Shown here piece after piece: positions 33,817 to 44,425 of a stretch of DNA of 64,000 nucleotides (its first letter is position 1; the number at the start of each line of letters is the position of its first letter). Source of the stretch: Actinotalea soli (GTDB taxonomy: Bacteria > Actinomycetota > Actinomycetes > Actinomycetales > Cellulomonadaceae); contig NZ_JAGEMK010000001.1 in assembly GCF_017565425.1 (NCBI RefSeq), positions 372,001 to 436,000 on the forward strand. Reading direction: 5' to 3'. The notes under the pieces were generated by a model. That model saw nothing but the letters and a program-made list of their open reading frames with translations, had not been told where the DNA came from and did no database searches. The translations under genes and the position numbers were made by a program.

Positions 33817-33854
33817 GTCGCGCTGCTGAGCCTCAGGTGTCGCGCTGCTGGGCC

Positions 33855-33859
<5 letters not shown>
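33817..33859. repeat. 22-bp tandem duplication at the 3' end of acnA
   Basis: GTCGCGCTGCTG-AGCCTCAGG (33817-33837) recurs as 33839-33859 with a single A/G difference and a one-base spacer. The inner copy carries the acnA stop codon (33855-33857), so the outer copy is a duplicated gene end placed next to the terminator. Confidence 0.88.
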
Positions 33860-36674
<2,815 letters not shown>

Positions 36675-36782
36675 GGTGGCTCCATTCAGTGGTGTGTCCG
36701 AGGGTGGTGGCGACCGCCCGCAGGGGACGCTCGTGACCCTCTCCGAGACTATCGACTGGTCGTCGCCGCCGACCGCCCGGGA

Positions 36783-36800
36783 TATCTTGACGTCAAGATA
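36783..36800. promoter_or_regulatory. Perfect 18-bp palindromic operator upstream of acnA
   Basis: TATCTTGACGTCAAGATA is a perfect palindrome, strikingly AT-rich for this genome, 109-126 bp before the acnA start. A TAGGAT box on the minus strand (36807-36802) sits directly upstream of it, so a bound protein would block transcription start. The length and symmetry fit a winged-helix MarR/PecS-family regulator; TamR is known to control aconitase genes in Streptomyces. Identity of the regulator is inferred. Confidence 0.65.
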
Positions 36801-36848
36801 CATCCTACCCGACGTGGACCCCGGCCGGGGCCCCGACCTCCCCGCACC

Positions 36849-38087
36849 TCAGCGGGAGGACCGCCGCAGGACTGCCACGCACTCCACGTGGTGGGTCATC
36901 GGGAAGAGGTCGAAGGCACGCAGCCCGCCCACCTCGTAGCCGTGGTCGGAGAAGTACGCGAGGTCGCGGGCGAGGGCCGCGGGGTCGCAAGCCACGTAGA
37001 CCACCTGGTCGGGCGCGACGGCAGCGACCTGAGCCACGACCCGTCGGCCTGCGCCGACCCGGGGCGGGTCCAGGACCACGACGTCGGCCCGGCCGACGAC
37101 GCCCCCGGCGAGGGCGTCCGCGACCGGCGCGTGGTGCAGGGCGACCTGCGGCTGGTCGTGCAGGTTGCGACGCGCGTCGCGCACCGCACGCGCGTCGCCC
37201 TCGACCGCGACGACGCGCCCCCCGCCACCGACCCGGTGGGCCAGAGGCAGGGTCAGCAGGCCGGCCCCCGCGTACAGGTCGACCACCGTGGCCCCGCCAC
37301 GATCCCCCACGGCGTCGAGCACCGCCTCCACGAGGACCACGGGGGCCTCGCGGTGGACCTGCCAGAATCCACCGGCGGCGACACGCCACGTCAGGCTCCG
37401 ACCGTCCAGGACGGCCCGCTCCCGGACGGCTGCCCGTGCGTTGGGCCGCAGGTCCGGGCCACGGTCGGTCCAGGGGACACCGTCCACGAGCACGAGGGGC
37501 TGATCCCCGCCCACCGGGGCGACCGCCGTGATCCGCGCCCCGGCGGGCCACCGTCGGTCGAACAGCCCCATGGCACCGATCTGCTCGACGGCCAGGGGCA
37601 TCGCGTCCAGCGCGAGGACCTCGTGCGACCGGACGCGGTGCATCCCCGCGCGGCCCTCGGCATCAGCGACGAGATCGATCCTGGTCCGCCAGGCGAGGCC
37701 CTCCCGCACCGTCTCGGTGGGGCACGCCTCGACCTCGAGGTCCGGGGCCGGGAGCCGGGCGAGCCGCTCGAGCTGCTCGGCCACCACGGCGGCCTTCCAG
37801 CGCCGCTGGGCGTCCAGGGCGACGTGGGCGAGCTCACCGCCACCGACCCCGCCCGCACCGGCGGCGGGCCAGGCCGAGGGGACGCGGTCCGGGGATGCCT
37901 CGAGGACGTCGACAGCCTCAGCGCGCCAGAACCGGGCCGCGCTCGACGCCTCGACGAGACGCGCGACGACCCGCTCACCGGGAAGGGCGTGACGCACGAA
38001 GACCACGCGGCCCTCGTGCCTCGCGACGCAGTGACCGCCGTGAGCGACCGGCCCGACGTCGAGGGTGACCAGGTCCTCCGCGCTCAC
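36849..38087 (-). CDS. TrmA/RumA-family class I SAM-dependent RNA (uracil-5-)methyltransferase
   Basis: The 412-residue enzyme has an N-terminal TRAM RNA-binding domain (residues about 3-60, DLVTLDVGPVAHGGHCVARHEGRVVFVRHALPGE), a central RNA-contacting part, and a Rossmann methyltransferase domain with VVDLYAGAGLLTLPLA, VVLDPPRVGAG and catalytic Cys367 in VYVACDPAALARDL. It methylates U54 of tRNA or a 23S rRNA uridine; which one cannot be told. No FeS cysteine set of RlmD is visible. The GTG overlaps the APC permease stop (GTGA). Gene order matches Rv2689c-Rv2690c. Confidence 0.9.
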   Translation of the reverse strand: MSAEDLVTLDVGPVAHGGHCVARHEGRVVFVRHALPGERVVARLVEASSAARFWRAEAVDVLEASPDRVPSAWPAAGAGGVGGGELAHVALDAQRRWKAAVVAEQLERLARLPAPDLEVEACPTETVREGLAWRTRIDLVADAEGRAGMHRVRSHEVLALDAMPLAVEQIGAMGLFDRRWPAGARITAVAPVGGDQPLVLVDGVPWTDRGPDLRPNARAAVRERAVLDGRSLTWRVAAGGFWQVHREAPVVLVEAVLDAVGDRGGATVVDLYAGAGLLTLPLAHRVGGGGRVVAVEGDARAVRDARRNLHDQPQVALHHAPVADALAGGVVGRADVVVLDPPRVGAGRRVVAQVAAVAPDQVVYVACDPAALARDLAYFSDHGYEVGGLRAFDLFPMTHHVECVAVLRRSSR

Positions 38088-40138
38088 CCCTGACCGCCGT
38101 CCTGGACGCTGCCGTGCTCGGTCGGACCACCCGGGGGCGGCTCGATCGGACCACCCGGCGGCGGGGTCGAGGAGACCCCGTCGACCGCGACCGAGGAGCT
38201 CAGCTGCCACGGCACCGACGCGACGACCACCCCCGGGCTGAACAGCAGGCGCCCCTTGAGCCGCGTCGCGCTCTGGTTGTGCAGCAGCTGCTCCCACCAG
38301 TGCCCGACGACGTACTCGGGCAGGTAGACCACGACGAGGTCGCGCGGGCTCGCCCGACGGATCGACTTGACGTACCCCAGGACCGGACGCGTGACGTCGC
38401 GGTACGGCGAGTCGAGCACCTTGAGGGACATCGGCAGGTCCAGGGCCTCCCACTGCTCGCGCAGCTCGGTGAGCTCGGCCGGGTCGACGCCCACGGTGAC
38501 CGCCTCGATCACCGAGGGCCGGGTCGCCCGGGCGTAGGCGATCGCACGCATCGCCGGCTTGTGCAGGCGCGAGACGAGCACGATCGCGTGCACCCGGCTC
38601 GGCAGGGCCCGCGCCGCAGCCGGGTCCTCCCCGAGGGCCAGCTCCTCGCGCACCGCCTCGTAGTGCCGACGGATGCCCTGCATGACCAGGAAGAGGACCC
38701 CGATCGCCAGCACGGTGACCCACGCCCCACGGGTGAACTTGGTCACGAAGACCACCAGCAGCACGGTCGCTGTCAGGACGAACCCCGCGCTGTTGATGAT
38801 CCGGGACCGCAGCATGCTGGTTCGCGTCGCGGGGTCGGGCTCGGTCCGCAGCAACCGGTTCCAGTGCCGCACCATGCCGAGCTGGCCGAGGGTGAACGAG
38901 ATGAAGACGCCCACGATGTAGAGGTGGATCAGCCTCGTGACCTCGGCGTCGAAGGCGATCACCAGGACGATCGCGCCGGCCGCGAGGGAGATGATCCCGT
39001 TGGAGAACGCGAGGCGGTCCCCGCGGGTGTGCAGCTGGCGCGGCAGGTGACCGTCGCGGGCCAGCACCGAGCCGAGGTTAGGGAAGCCGTTGAAGGCCGT
39101 GTTCGCCGCGAGCACCAGGATGAAGCCGGTCACCACGGTCACGACGTAGAAGGCCGGGGGGAACCCCGAGAAGACGACCTCGGCGAGCTGGCCGAGCACC
39201 GGGTCCTGGACGTGGTCCTCCCCGACCGGCTGACCGTCCCGCAGCAGCTGGGTCGACGGGTCCTCGACGTAGTGGACCCCCGCAGCGGTCGCGAGCACCA
39301 GGATCGACATGATGAAGGTCGCGGAGAGCCCGCCGAGCAGCAGCAGGGTGGTCGCGGCGTTGCGGCTCTTGGGCCGCCGGAAGGCCGGGACACCGTTGCT
39401 GATCGCCTCGACGCCGGTCAGGGCGGCGCAGCCCGAGGCGAAGGCACGCAGCACGAGCAGCGCCCCGGCCAGCCCCACGAGCCCCTGCTCGAAGGCCGCC
39501 GCGGGGACCACTTCGAGGTCTGCGCTCTCCGCCGCGGGCAGGGTGCCCGTCGCGTACCTCACGAAGCCGACCAGGGCGGTGAGCCCGAGGGCGAGCATGA
39601 ACAGGTACACGGGGAGGGCGAAGGCCCGGCCCGAGTCCCGCACGCCGCGCAGGTTGACCACCGTGAGCAGCACGATGAGGGTCACCGCGACGAGGGTCTC
39701 GCGGTCCCGCAGCGCCGGCACGACCGCCGCGGCGTACTGCGCGCCCGCCGAGATCGAGACCGCGACCGTCAGCACGTAGTCGACGAGCAGCGCGCCCGCG
39801 ACCGTCACCCCGGCCCGCGGGCCGAGGTTGACGGTCGCGACCTCGTAGTCCCCGCCCCCGGAGGGGTACGCGCGGACGTTCTGCCGGTAGGCCGCGACCA
39901 CCACGAGCAGCACGACGACGACGGCGAGCCCCACCCACGGCGAGATCACCACCGCGGTGATCCCCGCGAGGGACAGGGTCAGCAGGATCTCGTCGGGGGC
40001 GTACGCGACCGAGGAGAGCGCGTCCGAGGCGAAGGCCGGCAGGGCCAGCCTCTTGGGCAGCAGGGTGCGGCCCAGGCGCTCGGAGCGCATCGGTCGGCCC
40101 AGGAGAAGACGCTTGGCGGCGTCGGCGACATCGGACAC
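38084..40138 (-). CDS. APC family amino acid / potassium-type permease
   Basis: This 684-residue membrane protein has about 12 helices over residues 20-480 and a cytosolic C-terminal domain of roughly 150 residues (PSRVHAIVLVSRLHKPAMRAIAYAR...VVVYLPEYVVGHWWEQLLHNQSA). The APC helix-1 segment reads ALPAFASDALSSVAYAPDEIL and helix 6 FASGCAALTGVEAISNGVPAF. It resembles the KimA/Rv2690c branch, for which potassium import has been shown in Bacillus; location beside two TrkA proteins supports K+ as a substrate. The GTG at 40138 is set by TAGCAT 8 nt upstream. The C-terminus has a Pro/Gly repeat (TPPPGGPIEPPPGGPTE). Confidence 0.85.
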   Translation of the reverse strand: MSDVADAAKRLLLGRPMRSERLGRTLLPKRLALPAFASDALSSVAYAPDEILLTLSLAGITAVVISPWVGLAVVVVLLVVVAAYRQNVRAYPSGGGDYEVATVNLGPRAGVTVAGALLVDYVLTVAVSISAGAQYAAAVVPALRDRETLVAVTLIVLLTVVNLRGVRDSGRAFALPVYLFMLALGLTALVGFVRYATGTLPAAESADLEVVPAAAFEQGLVGLAGALLVLRAFASGCAALTGVEAISNGVPAFRRPKSRNAATTLLLLGGLSATFIMSILVLATAAGVHYVEDPSTQLLRDGQPVGEDHVQDPVLGQLAEVVFSGFPPAFYVVTVVTGFILVLAANTAFNGFPNLGSVLARDGHLPRQLHTRGDRLAFSNGIISLAAGAIVLVIAFDAEVTRLIHLYIVGVFISFTLGQLGMVRHWNRLLRTEPDPATRTSMLRSRIINSAGFVLTATVLLVVFVTKFTRGAWVTVLAIGVLFLVMQGIRRHYEAVREELALGEDPAAARALPSRVHAIVLVSRLHKPAMRAIAYARATRPSVIEAVTVGVDPAELTELREQWEALDLPMSLKVLDSPYRDVTRPVLGYVKSIRRASPRDLVVVYLPEYVVGHWWEQLLHNQSATRLKGRLLFSPGVVVASVPWQLSSSVAVDGVSSTPPPGGPIEPPPGGPTEHGSVQDGGQG

Positions 40139-40146
40139 GAGAAGCC

Positions 40147-40185
40147 ATGCTAGGGCCGACACCGACCCTCTGGACGGTATAGCGT
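40147..40185. promoter_or_regulatory. Divergent promoters, APC permease and trkA pair
   Basis: Minus strand: TAGCAT (40152-40147) ends 8 nt before the permease GTG. Plus strand: TAGCGT (40180-40185) ends 8 nt before the GTG at 40194. With only 55 bp between the starts, the two promoters nearly overlap and may be co-regulated. Confidence 0.6.
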
Positions 40186-40193
40186 CGTCGACC

Positions 40194-40859
40194 GTGCACT
40201 TCATCATCATGGGATGCGGCCGGGTCGGCGCGACCCTCGCCCAGTCCCTCGAGGGCCGCGGCCACTCCGTCGCGGTGATCGACCAGAACGCGGACGCCTT
40301 CCGCCGCCTCGAGGCCGGGTTCACCGGCAAGCGGGTGACGGGCCTGGGATTCGACCGCGGGACCCTGGTCCAGGCCGGTGTCGAGGACGCCTACGCCTTC
40401 GCCGCGGTCTCCGACGGGGACAACTCCAACATCCTGGCAGCGCGAGTGGTCCGCGAGACCTACGGGGTGACCAACGTCGTCGCCCGGATCTACGACCCGC
40501 ACCGGGCCGAGATCTACCAGCGCCTGGGCATCCCGACGGTGGCGACCGTCCGGTGGACCTCCGACCAGGTGCTGCGGCGGATGCTCCCCATGGGAGCCAC
40601 CGACGAGTACCGCGACGCCTCGGGGCAGATCCTCATGGCTCAGATGGACGTGCACCCGGGCTGGGTCGGGCGCGCCCTGGGCGACATCGAACGCGCCACC
40701 GGGGCCCGGGTGGCCTACCTGACACGGTACGGGGACGGCGTGCTGCCCGGCCCGGGGGCCGTGCTCCAGGAGAACGACCTGCTGCACGTGCTGGTCACGG
40801 CCGCCGACCTGCCGCGCGTCGAGCGCGTCCTGACCCACCTGCCGACGGGAGTCGAGTGA
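40194..40859 (+). CDS. trkA: TrkA family potassium uptake protein (first copy, CeoB-like)
   Basis: This 221-residue RCK protein gates K+ transporters in response to nucleotides. The TrkA-N Rossmann fold covers residues 1-125 (HFIIMGCGRVGATLAQSLEGRGHSVAVID), and TrkA-C about 140-215 (MDVHPGWVGRALGDIERATGARVAYLTRYGDGVLP). The GTG is supported by TAGCGT upstream and by the immediate start of the beta strand. It shares one base with the second trkA (TGATG). The M. tuberculosis equivalent is ceoB. The cognate channel is probably the divergent permease. Confidence 0.9.
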   Translation: MHFIIMGCGRVGATLAQSLEGRGHSVAVIDQNADAFRRLEAGFTGKRVTGLGFDRGTLVQAGVEDAYAFAAVSDGDNSNILAARVVRETYGVTNVVARIYDPHRAEIYQRLGIPTVATVRWTSDQVLRRMLPMGATDEYRDASGQILMAQMDVHPGWVGRALGDIERATGARVAYLTRYGDGVLPGPGAVLQENDLLHVLVTAADLPRVERVLTHLPTGVE

Positions 40860-41533
40860 TGCGCGTCGTCATCGCGGGGGCCGGTTCGGTCGGCCGCTCG
40901 ATCGCGAACGAGCTGCTGACCGCGGACCACGAGGTCACGCTGATCGACAAGCAGCCCTCGGCCATGCGCGTCGCCTCGGTCGCCGAGGCCGAGTGGTTGC
41001 TCGCCGACGCGTGCGAGCTCGCGACGCTCACGGCCGCCAAGACCGACGAGTGCGACGTCATCGTCGCGGCCACCGGGGACGACAAGGTCAACCTCGTCGT
41101 CTCGCTCCTGGCGAAGACCGAGTACGGCGTCCCGCGCACCGTGGCCCGCGTGAACAACCCCAAGAACGAGTGGATGTTCGACGAGGCCTGGGGGGTCGAC
41201 GTCGCGGTCTCGACCCCGCGGATCATGACGGCGATGGTCGAGGAGGCCGTCGCCGTCGGCGACCTCGTGCGGATCTTCACCTTCCACCAGTCCGGGGCGG
41301 ACATCCTCGAGCTCACCCTGCCCGAGGACTCGCCGCTGGTCGGGACCAGGGTCGGTCAGGTCGTCTGGCCCCCTGACACCGTCCTCGCGGCGATCGTCCG
41401 TGGCCCGCGGCCGATAGCCCCGAGCGTCGACGACACCCTCGAGGCCGGGGACGAGCTGCTCATCGTGGCGGGCTCGGAGGCTGACCGGGACGCTCTGCAC
41501 GACCTCCTGGTGCGGCCACCAGCAGCCACGTGA
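40859..41533 (+). CDS. trkA: TrkA family potassium uptake protein (second copy, CeoC-like)
   Basis: The 224-residue paralogue of the preceding protein has TrkA-N (MRVVIAGAGSVGRSIANELLTADHEVTLIDKQ) and TrkA-C (LELTLPEDSPLVGTRVGQVVWPPDTVLAAIVR...LEAGDELLIVAG). The NAD-binding GAGSVG is complete. Start and stop of the pair overlap by one base, so the two RCK proteins are made together and could form a heteromeric gating ring. The last 74 bases overlap the convergent DUF3159 gene. Confidence 0.9.
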   Translation: MRVVIAGAGSVGRSIANELLTADHEVTLIDKQPSAMRVASVAEAEWLLADACELATLTAAKTDECDVIVAATGDDKVNLVVSLLAKTEYGVPRTVARVNNPKNEWMFDEAWGVDVAVSTPRIMTAMVEEAVAVGDLVRIFTFHQSGADILELTLPEDSPLVGTRVGQVVWPPDTVLAAIVRGPRPIAPSVDDTLEAGDELLIVAGSEADRDALHDLLVRPPAAT

Positions 41534-42194
41534 CCCACAGCCCCAGGGCGAAGAGCGGCACGCCCATCGCGAGCCGCGCGGTACCCAGCCACCCCACGGC
41601 CGACTCCCCCTGCAGGTAGAGCGGGACCTGCACCGCGAGGCGCGCACCGAAGAGCCCCACCCAGAGCCACGTGGCGAGGGTGTACCGACGCCGCAGCGCC
41701 CGGCGCCCGGGGTCGGTGCGCCAGCTCTGGTCCTCGCCCCGCAGCAGGCTGACGATCACCCCGACCGCCGGCCAACCCACCACGACGGACACCATGGCGC
41801 CCAGGCCCCAGGCGATGTTGACCCACAGACCCCAGACGAAGTAGTCCGAGGCGTCGCCGGTCCGCCACGCCCACACCACGCCGATGGCTACGCCGAGCAG
41901 GCCCGAGAAGGCCTGGGTCACCGGGGTGCGCTGCGCCAGGCGGATCAGGACGGCGAGCACCGCGAGCGAGGACGAGGCGACCAGCGCGGGCACGAGCTCG
42001 CGGGTCGCGATGTAGACCACGACGAACAGGAGCCCGGGGGCGCCGGACTCGACGACCCCCCGCACGCCGCCGACCGCCTGGGCGAAGGAGAACTCCTCCC
42101 CCGCGAGCACCCCGACGCCGCGTCGTGCCTCCTCGGGGCGCCCCGGCCCGGCCTGGGTCTCGGGCTCGCGCTCGTCCTCCGGCGCGCCGGTCAC
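41460..42194 (-). CDS. DUF3159 family membrane protein
   Basis: This 244-residue protein has about six hydrophobic helices (GLLFVVVYIATRELVPALVASSSLAVLAVLIRL, VTQAFSGLLGVAIGVVWAW, YFVWGLWVNIAWGLGAMVSVVVG, and three more) and the DUF3159 signature GWPAVGVIVSLLRGEDQSWR. Function is unknown; the family is confined to actinobacteria and keeps this place next to the trkA pair. The GTG at 42194 lies 8 nt after the OB-fold gene, with GAGG before it; a GTG at 42221 is the alternative. The C-terminal tail is coded on DNA that also codes the end of the second TrkA. Confidence 0.83.
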   Translation of the reverse strand: MTGAPEDEREPETQAGPGRPEEARRGVGVLAGEEFSFAQAVGGVRGVVESGAPGLLFVVVYIATRELVPALVASSSLAVLAVLIRLAQRTPVTQAFSGLLGVAIGVVWAWRTGDASDYFVWGLWVNIAWGLGAMVSVVVGWPAVGVIVSLLRGEDQSWRTDPGRRALRRRYTLATWLWVGLFGARLAVQVPLYLQGESAVGWLGTARLAMGVPLFALGLWVTWLLVAAPGGRAERPGQPPSPPR

Positions 42195-42201
42195 GAGCGC
42201 C

Positions 42202-42600
42202 TCACTCCGCCGCTCGCGCACTGAGCTCGTAGCGCGGGTTGAACATGGTGCGCTCTCCCTCCTGGAGGCAGACGAAGCCCTCGAGCCGTGCGCGGCGGCC
42301 CGGCTCGATGCCCGCGATCCGCCGCTGGCCGAGCCACACGACGCGCAGCGAGCCGCTCCCGTCGTACAGCTCCGCCTCGAGGGCCGGGACGTTCTGCCGA
42401 GCCCGCAGGGTGACGCTGCGCAGCACCCCCGAGACCTGCGCCCGCTGCCGGTCGCCGAGCTGGGCCACCTCGGTGCATCCGACCCGTCGGCTCTCGCGCC
42501 GCTCGTCAGAGGCCTCGAGCTCGGCCCGTGAGGTGATCAGCCCCCGCAGCCCCGTCCGCTCCTGGGCGGCGCGGGACCGGGTGGTGCGCTCCTGCGCCAC
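42202..42600 (-). CDS. OB-fold nucleic acid binding domain protein
   Basis: This 132-residue protein has an OB fold over residues 45-125 (TEVAQLGDRQRAQVSGVLRSVTLRARQNVPALEAELYDGSGSLRVVWLGQRRIAGIEPGRRARLEGFVCLQEGER). It resembles the RecG/tRNA-type OB domain. A basic, probably helical N-terminus precedes it. The function is unknown; nucleic-acid binding is inferred from fold. The GTG start overlaps the DUF3710 stop by one base, and DUF3159 follows 7 nt later, so the three are one transcription unit. Confidence 0.82.
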   Translation of the reverse strand: MAQERTTRSRAAQERTGLRGLITSRAELEASDERRESRRVGCTEVAQLGDRQRAQVSGVLRSVTLRARQNVPALEAELYDGSGSLRVVWLGQRRIAGIEPGRRARLEGFVCLQEGERTMFNPRYELSARAAE

Positions 42601-43304
42601 TAGTGGATCTCCGTGATCTCGGGCCCCCGGGTGAGGGGGTCGGGGGTCGCCGCCGGGGCGGGGGCGGGCACGGCTCGCGAGCCGGGGACCGTCAGGGCGA
42701 GCAGCTCGCGGGGAGCCCGGGGCTCACCGCCGCGCACCACGACCGTGTCCGCGAAGACCTCCTCGAGGGCCACGGCCTCGCTCGGCTCGATCGCGGCTCG
42801 CCCGGTCAGCACGCCACGCAGGAACCACCGCGGACCGTCGTACCCGATGAAGCGGGCCGGACGGTGCCCCGTCCGCCCCTCCGCGGTGCGGACCGGCAGG
42901 CGGGCGAGGAGCTCGCGGCCGAAGGGGCCAGGCAGGTCGTCGACCGACCCGCCCTGCTTGGTCACCGACTCGGCGATCTCCGACCGGATCTCGTCCCAGA
43001 TGCCGGCGGTGCGCGGGGCGGCGAAGACCTGGAGCTGGAGGGCCGAGCCCTCGAGGCTGACGGCCGCCGCGGTGACGATCTTCGAGGACTTCTCGACCTC
43101 CATGCGCAGCTGCATGCCGTCCCGCCCCGGCACCCAGAGCGCACCGAGGTCGACGCGGCGTCCCCGCTCGGCCACCTCGGCCCGGTCCCACGGGCCACGA
43201 TCGCGGTCGGTCAGGGAGTCGGCCGCGCCCGGCGACACCTCGTCGACGGCCGGACCGGCCTCGACCTCCCGGTCCCCCCGCTTGCCTCGACGGAACACGC
43301 TCAC
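42600..43304 (-). CDS. DUF3710 domain-containing protein
   Basis: This 234-residue actinobacterial protein of unknown function shows the DUF3710 pattern: RRVDLGALWVPGRDGMQLRMEVEKSSKIVTAAAVSLEGSALQLQVFAAPRTAGIWDEIR, then RFIGYDGPRWFLRGVLTGRAA and ALEEVFADTVVVRGGEPRAPRELLAL. The start is GTG with AGGAGG about 9 nt upstream. A Pro/Ala-rich tail ends the protein. It follows dut in the same direction after 60 bp, as in M. tuberculosis (Rv2697c-Rv2696c). Confidence 0.85.
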   Translation of the reverse strand: MSVFRRGKRGDREVEAGPAVDEVSPGAADSLTDRDRGPWDRAEVAERGRRVDLGALWVPGRDGMQLRMEVEKSSKIVTAAAVSLEGSALQLQVFAAPRTAGIWDEIRSEIAESVTKQGGSVDDLPGPFGRELLARLPVRTAEGRTGHRPARFIGYDGPRWFLRGVLTGRAAIEPSEAVALEEVFADTVVVRGGEPRAPRELLALTVPGSRAVPAPAPAATPDPLTRGPEITEIH

Positions 43305-43345
43305 GCCACCTGCCTCCTGATCGGGATCCTGCCTTGCACGATAGA

Positions 43346-43361
43346 CGGCGCCAGGGCGCCG
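43346..43361 (-). terminator. Short hairpin downstream of dut
   Basis: CGGCGCC-AG-GGCGCCG is a 7-bp stem with a 2-nt centre, starting 3 bp past the dut stop and ending 41 bp before the DUF3710 start. It is probably a weak or partial terminator, since the two genes are otherwise collinear. Confidence 0.4.
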
Positions 43362-43364
43362 GTC

Positions 43365-43865
43365 CTAGACGCCTGCCGCGCCCCAGCCACCGCTCGACCC
43401 GAAACCGCCCTCGCCCCGGTGGGACCCAGGAAGCCGCTCGGCCCGGACGAACCGCGCCCGCTCGACGCGCTGCACGACCAGCTGGGCGATCCGGTCCCCG
43501 CGCCTCAGCTCGACCGCCTCGGAGCGGTCGGTGTTGAGGAGGGTGACGCGGATCTCCCCGCGGTACCCCGCGTCGACCGTGCCGGGGGCGTTGACCACGG
43601 TCAGCCCGTGGCGCATCGCCAGGCCCGACCGCGGATGGACGAAGGCCGCGTAGCCGTCCGGCAGGGCGATGCTGACGCCGGTGGGGACGGTCGCCCGGCC
43701 GCCGGGCGGGAGCGTCACGTCCTCGCGGGCGACCAGGTCGGCCCCGGCGTCACCGGGGTGGGCGTAGGTCGGTGGGGGGAGCTCGTCGTCGAGCATCACC
43801 AGGAGGACCTCGACCGCGCCGGCGGGACCTGAGGCCCGGTCGGCGCTCTCGTTGTGCTGCGTCAC
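43365..43865 (-). CDS. dut: dUTP diphosphatase
   Basis: This 166-residue trimeric dUTPase hydrolyses dUTP to dUMP and PPi. All five motifs are visible: DAGADL, HPRSGLA, GTVDAGYRGEI with the catalytic Asp, RIAQLVVQ, and the C-terminal P-loop-like GEGGFGSSGGWG. The GTG at 43865 is set by TAGAGT 7 nt upstream on the minus strand, which adds about 20 polar residues before the conserved core. It is divergent from the DUF3093 gene, with the two starts only 56 bp apart. Confidence 0.94.
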   Translation of the reverse strand: MTQHNESADRASGPAGAVEVLLVMLDDELPPPTYAHPGDAGADLVAREDVTLPPGGRATVPTGVSIALPDGYAAFVHPRSGLAMRHGLTVVNAPGTVDAGYRGEIRVTLLNTDRSEAVELRRGDRIAQLVVQRVERARFVRAERLPGSHRGEGGFGSSGGWGAAGV

Positions 43866-43872
43866 GCGGCCG

Positions 43873-43915
43873 ACTCTAGTGCGCGCAGCGCCCATCCCTG
43901 CACGGGTGGGATGCT
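43873..43915. promoter_or_regulatory. Divergent promoters, dut and DUF3093 gene
   Basis: Minus strand: TAGAGT (43878-43873) ends 7 nt before the dut GTG. Plus strand: GATGCT (43910-43915), a weaker -10 lacking the first T, ends 6 nt before the ATG at 43922. Confidence 0.5.
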
Positions 43916-43921
43916 GGTGGG

Positions 43922-44425
43922 ATGACCGCCAGCCCCTCGCCGTCCCCGCCCTCCCACGCCGAGCGCCTGTGGCCAGGCCCTCTGGGCTGGGCGGCGGTCG
44001 TGGGCTTCGCCGTGCTCGTGCTCATCGCGCTGCTGCCCGTCCAGCCGCTCCTCGCGGTGGTCGTGGGCGCCCTGGCCCTCGTGGTCCTCACGGTGGCGGC
44101 CGTGCGCACCAGTCCACGGGTCGTCCTCCAGCACGGTGAGCTCCGTGCGGGTCCGGCGCGGATCCCGGTGACCGACCTGGGCGTGGCCCGGGTCCTCGAC
44201 AAGGCTCAGGTGCGCGACGCGATGGGACCCGGCTCGGACGCCCGGACCTACGTCTGCCTGCGTGCGTGGATCCCCACGGCGGTGCACGTCGAGGTGGTCG
44301 ACCCGCGCGACCCGACGCCGGGTTGGCTGGTCTCCAGCCGCCGCCCGGACGAGCTCGTCGCGGCGATCACCCGGGCGCAGGGTCGGGACAAGGATCAGGC
44401 GGCGCACTCCGAGCAGATCGGCTGA
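43922..44425 (+). CDS. DUF3093 family membrane protein
   Basis: This 167-residue protein has two adjacent hydrophobic helices at about residues 22-65 (WAAVVGFAVLVLIALLPVQPLLAVVVGALALVVLTVAAV) and a soluble C-terminal part with the family motif VCLRAWIPTAVHVEVVDPRDPTPGWLVSSRRPDELVAAI. DUF3093 proteins are actinobacterial, of unknown function and placed beside dut (Rv2698). The last 31 bases overlap the convergent DUF4193 gene. Confidence 0.85.
   Translation: MTASPSPSPPSHAERLWPGPLGWAAVVGFAVLVLIALLPVQPLLAVVVGALALVVLTVAAVRTSPRVVLQHGELRAGPARIPVTDLGVARVLDKAQVRDAMGPGSDARTYVCLRAWIPTAVHVEVVDPRDPTPGWLVSSRRPDELVAAITRAQGRDKDQAAHSEQIG

Noticed and set aside
38100-38170. Repeated CGGACCACCCGG-type units as a mobile or intergenic repeat
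   Set aside because: They lie inside the permease gene and encode its PPPGGP C-terminal tail, so they are a coding low-complexity tract.
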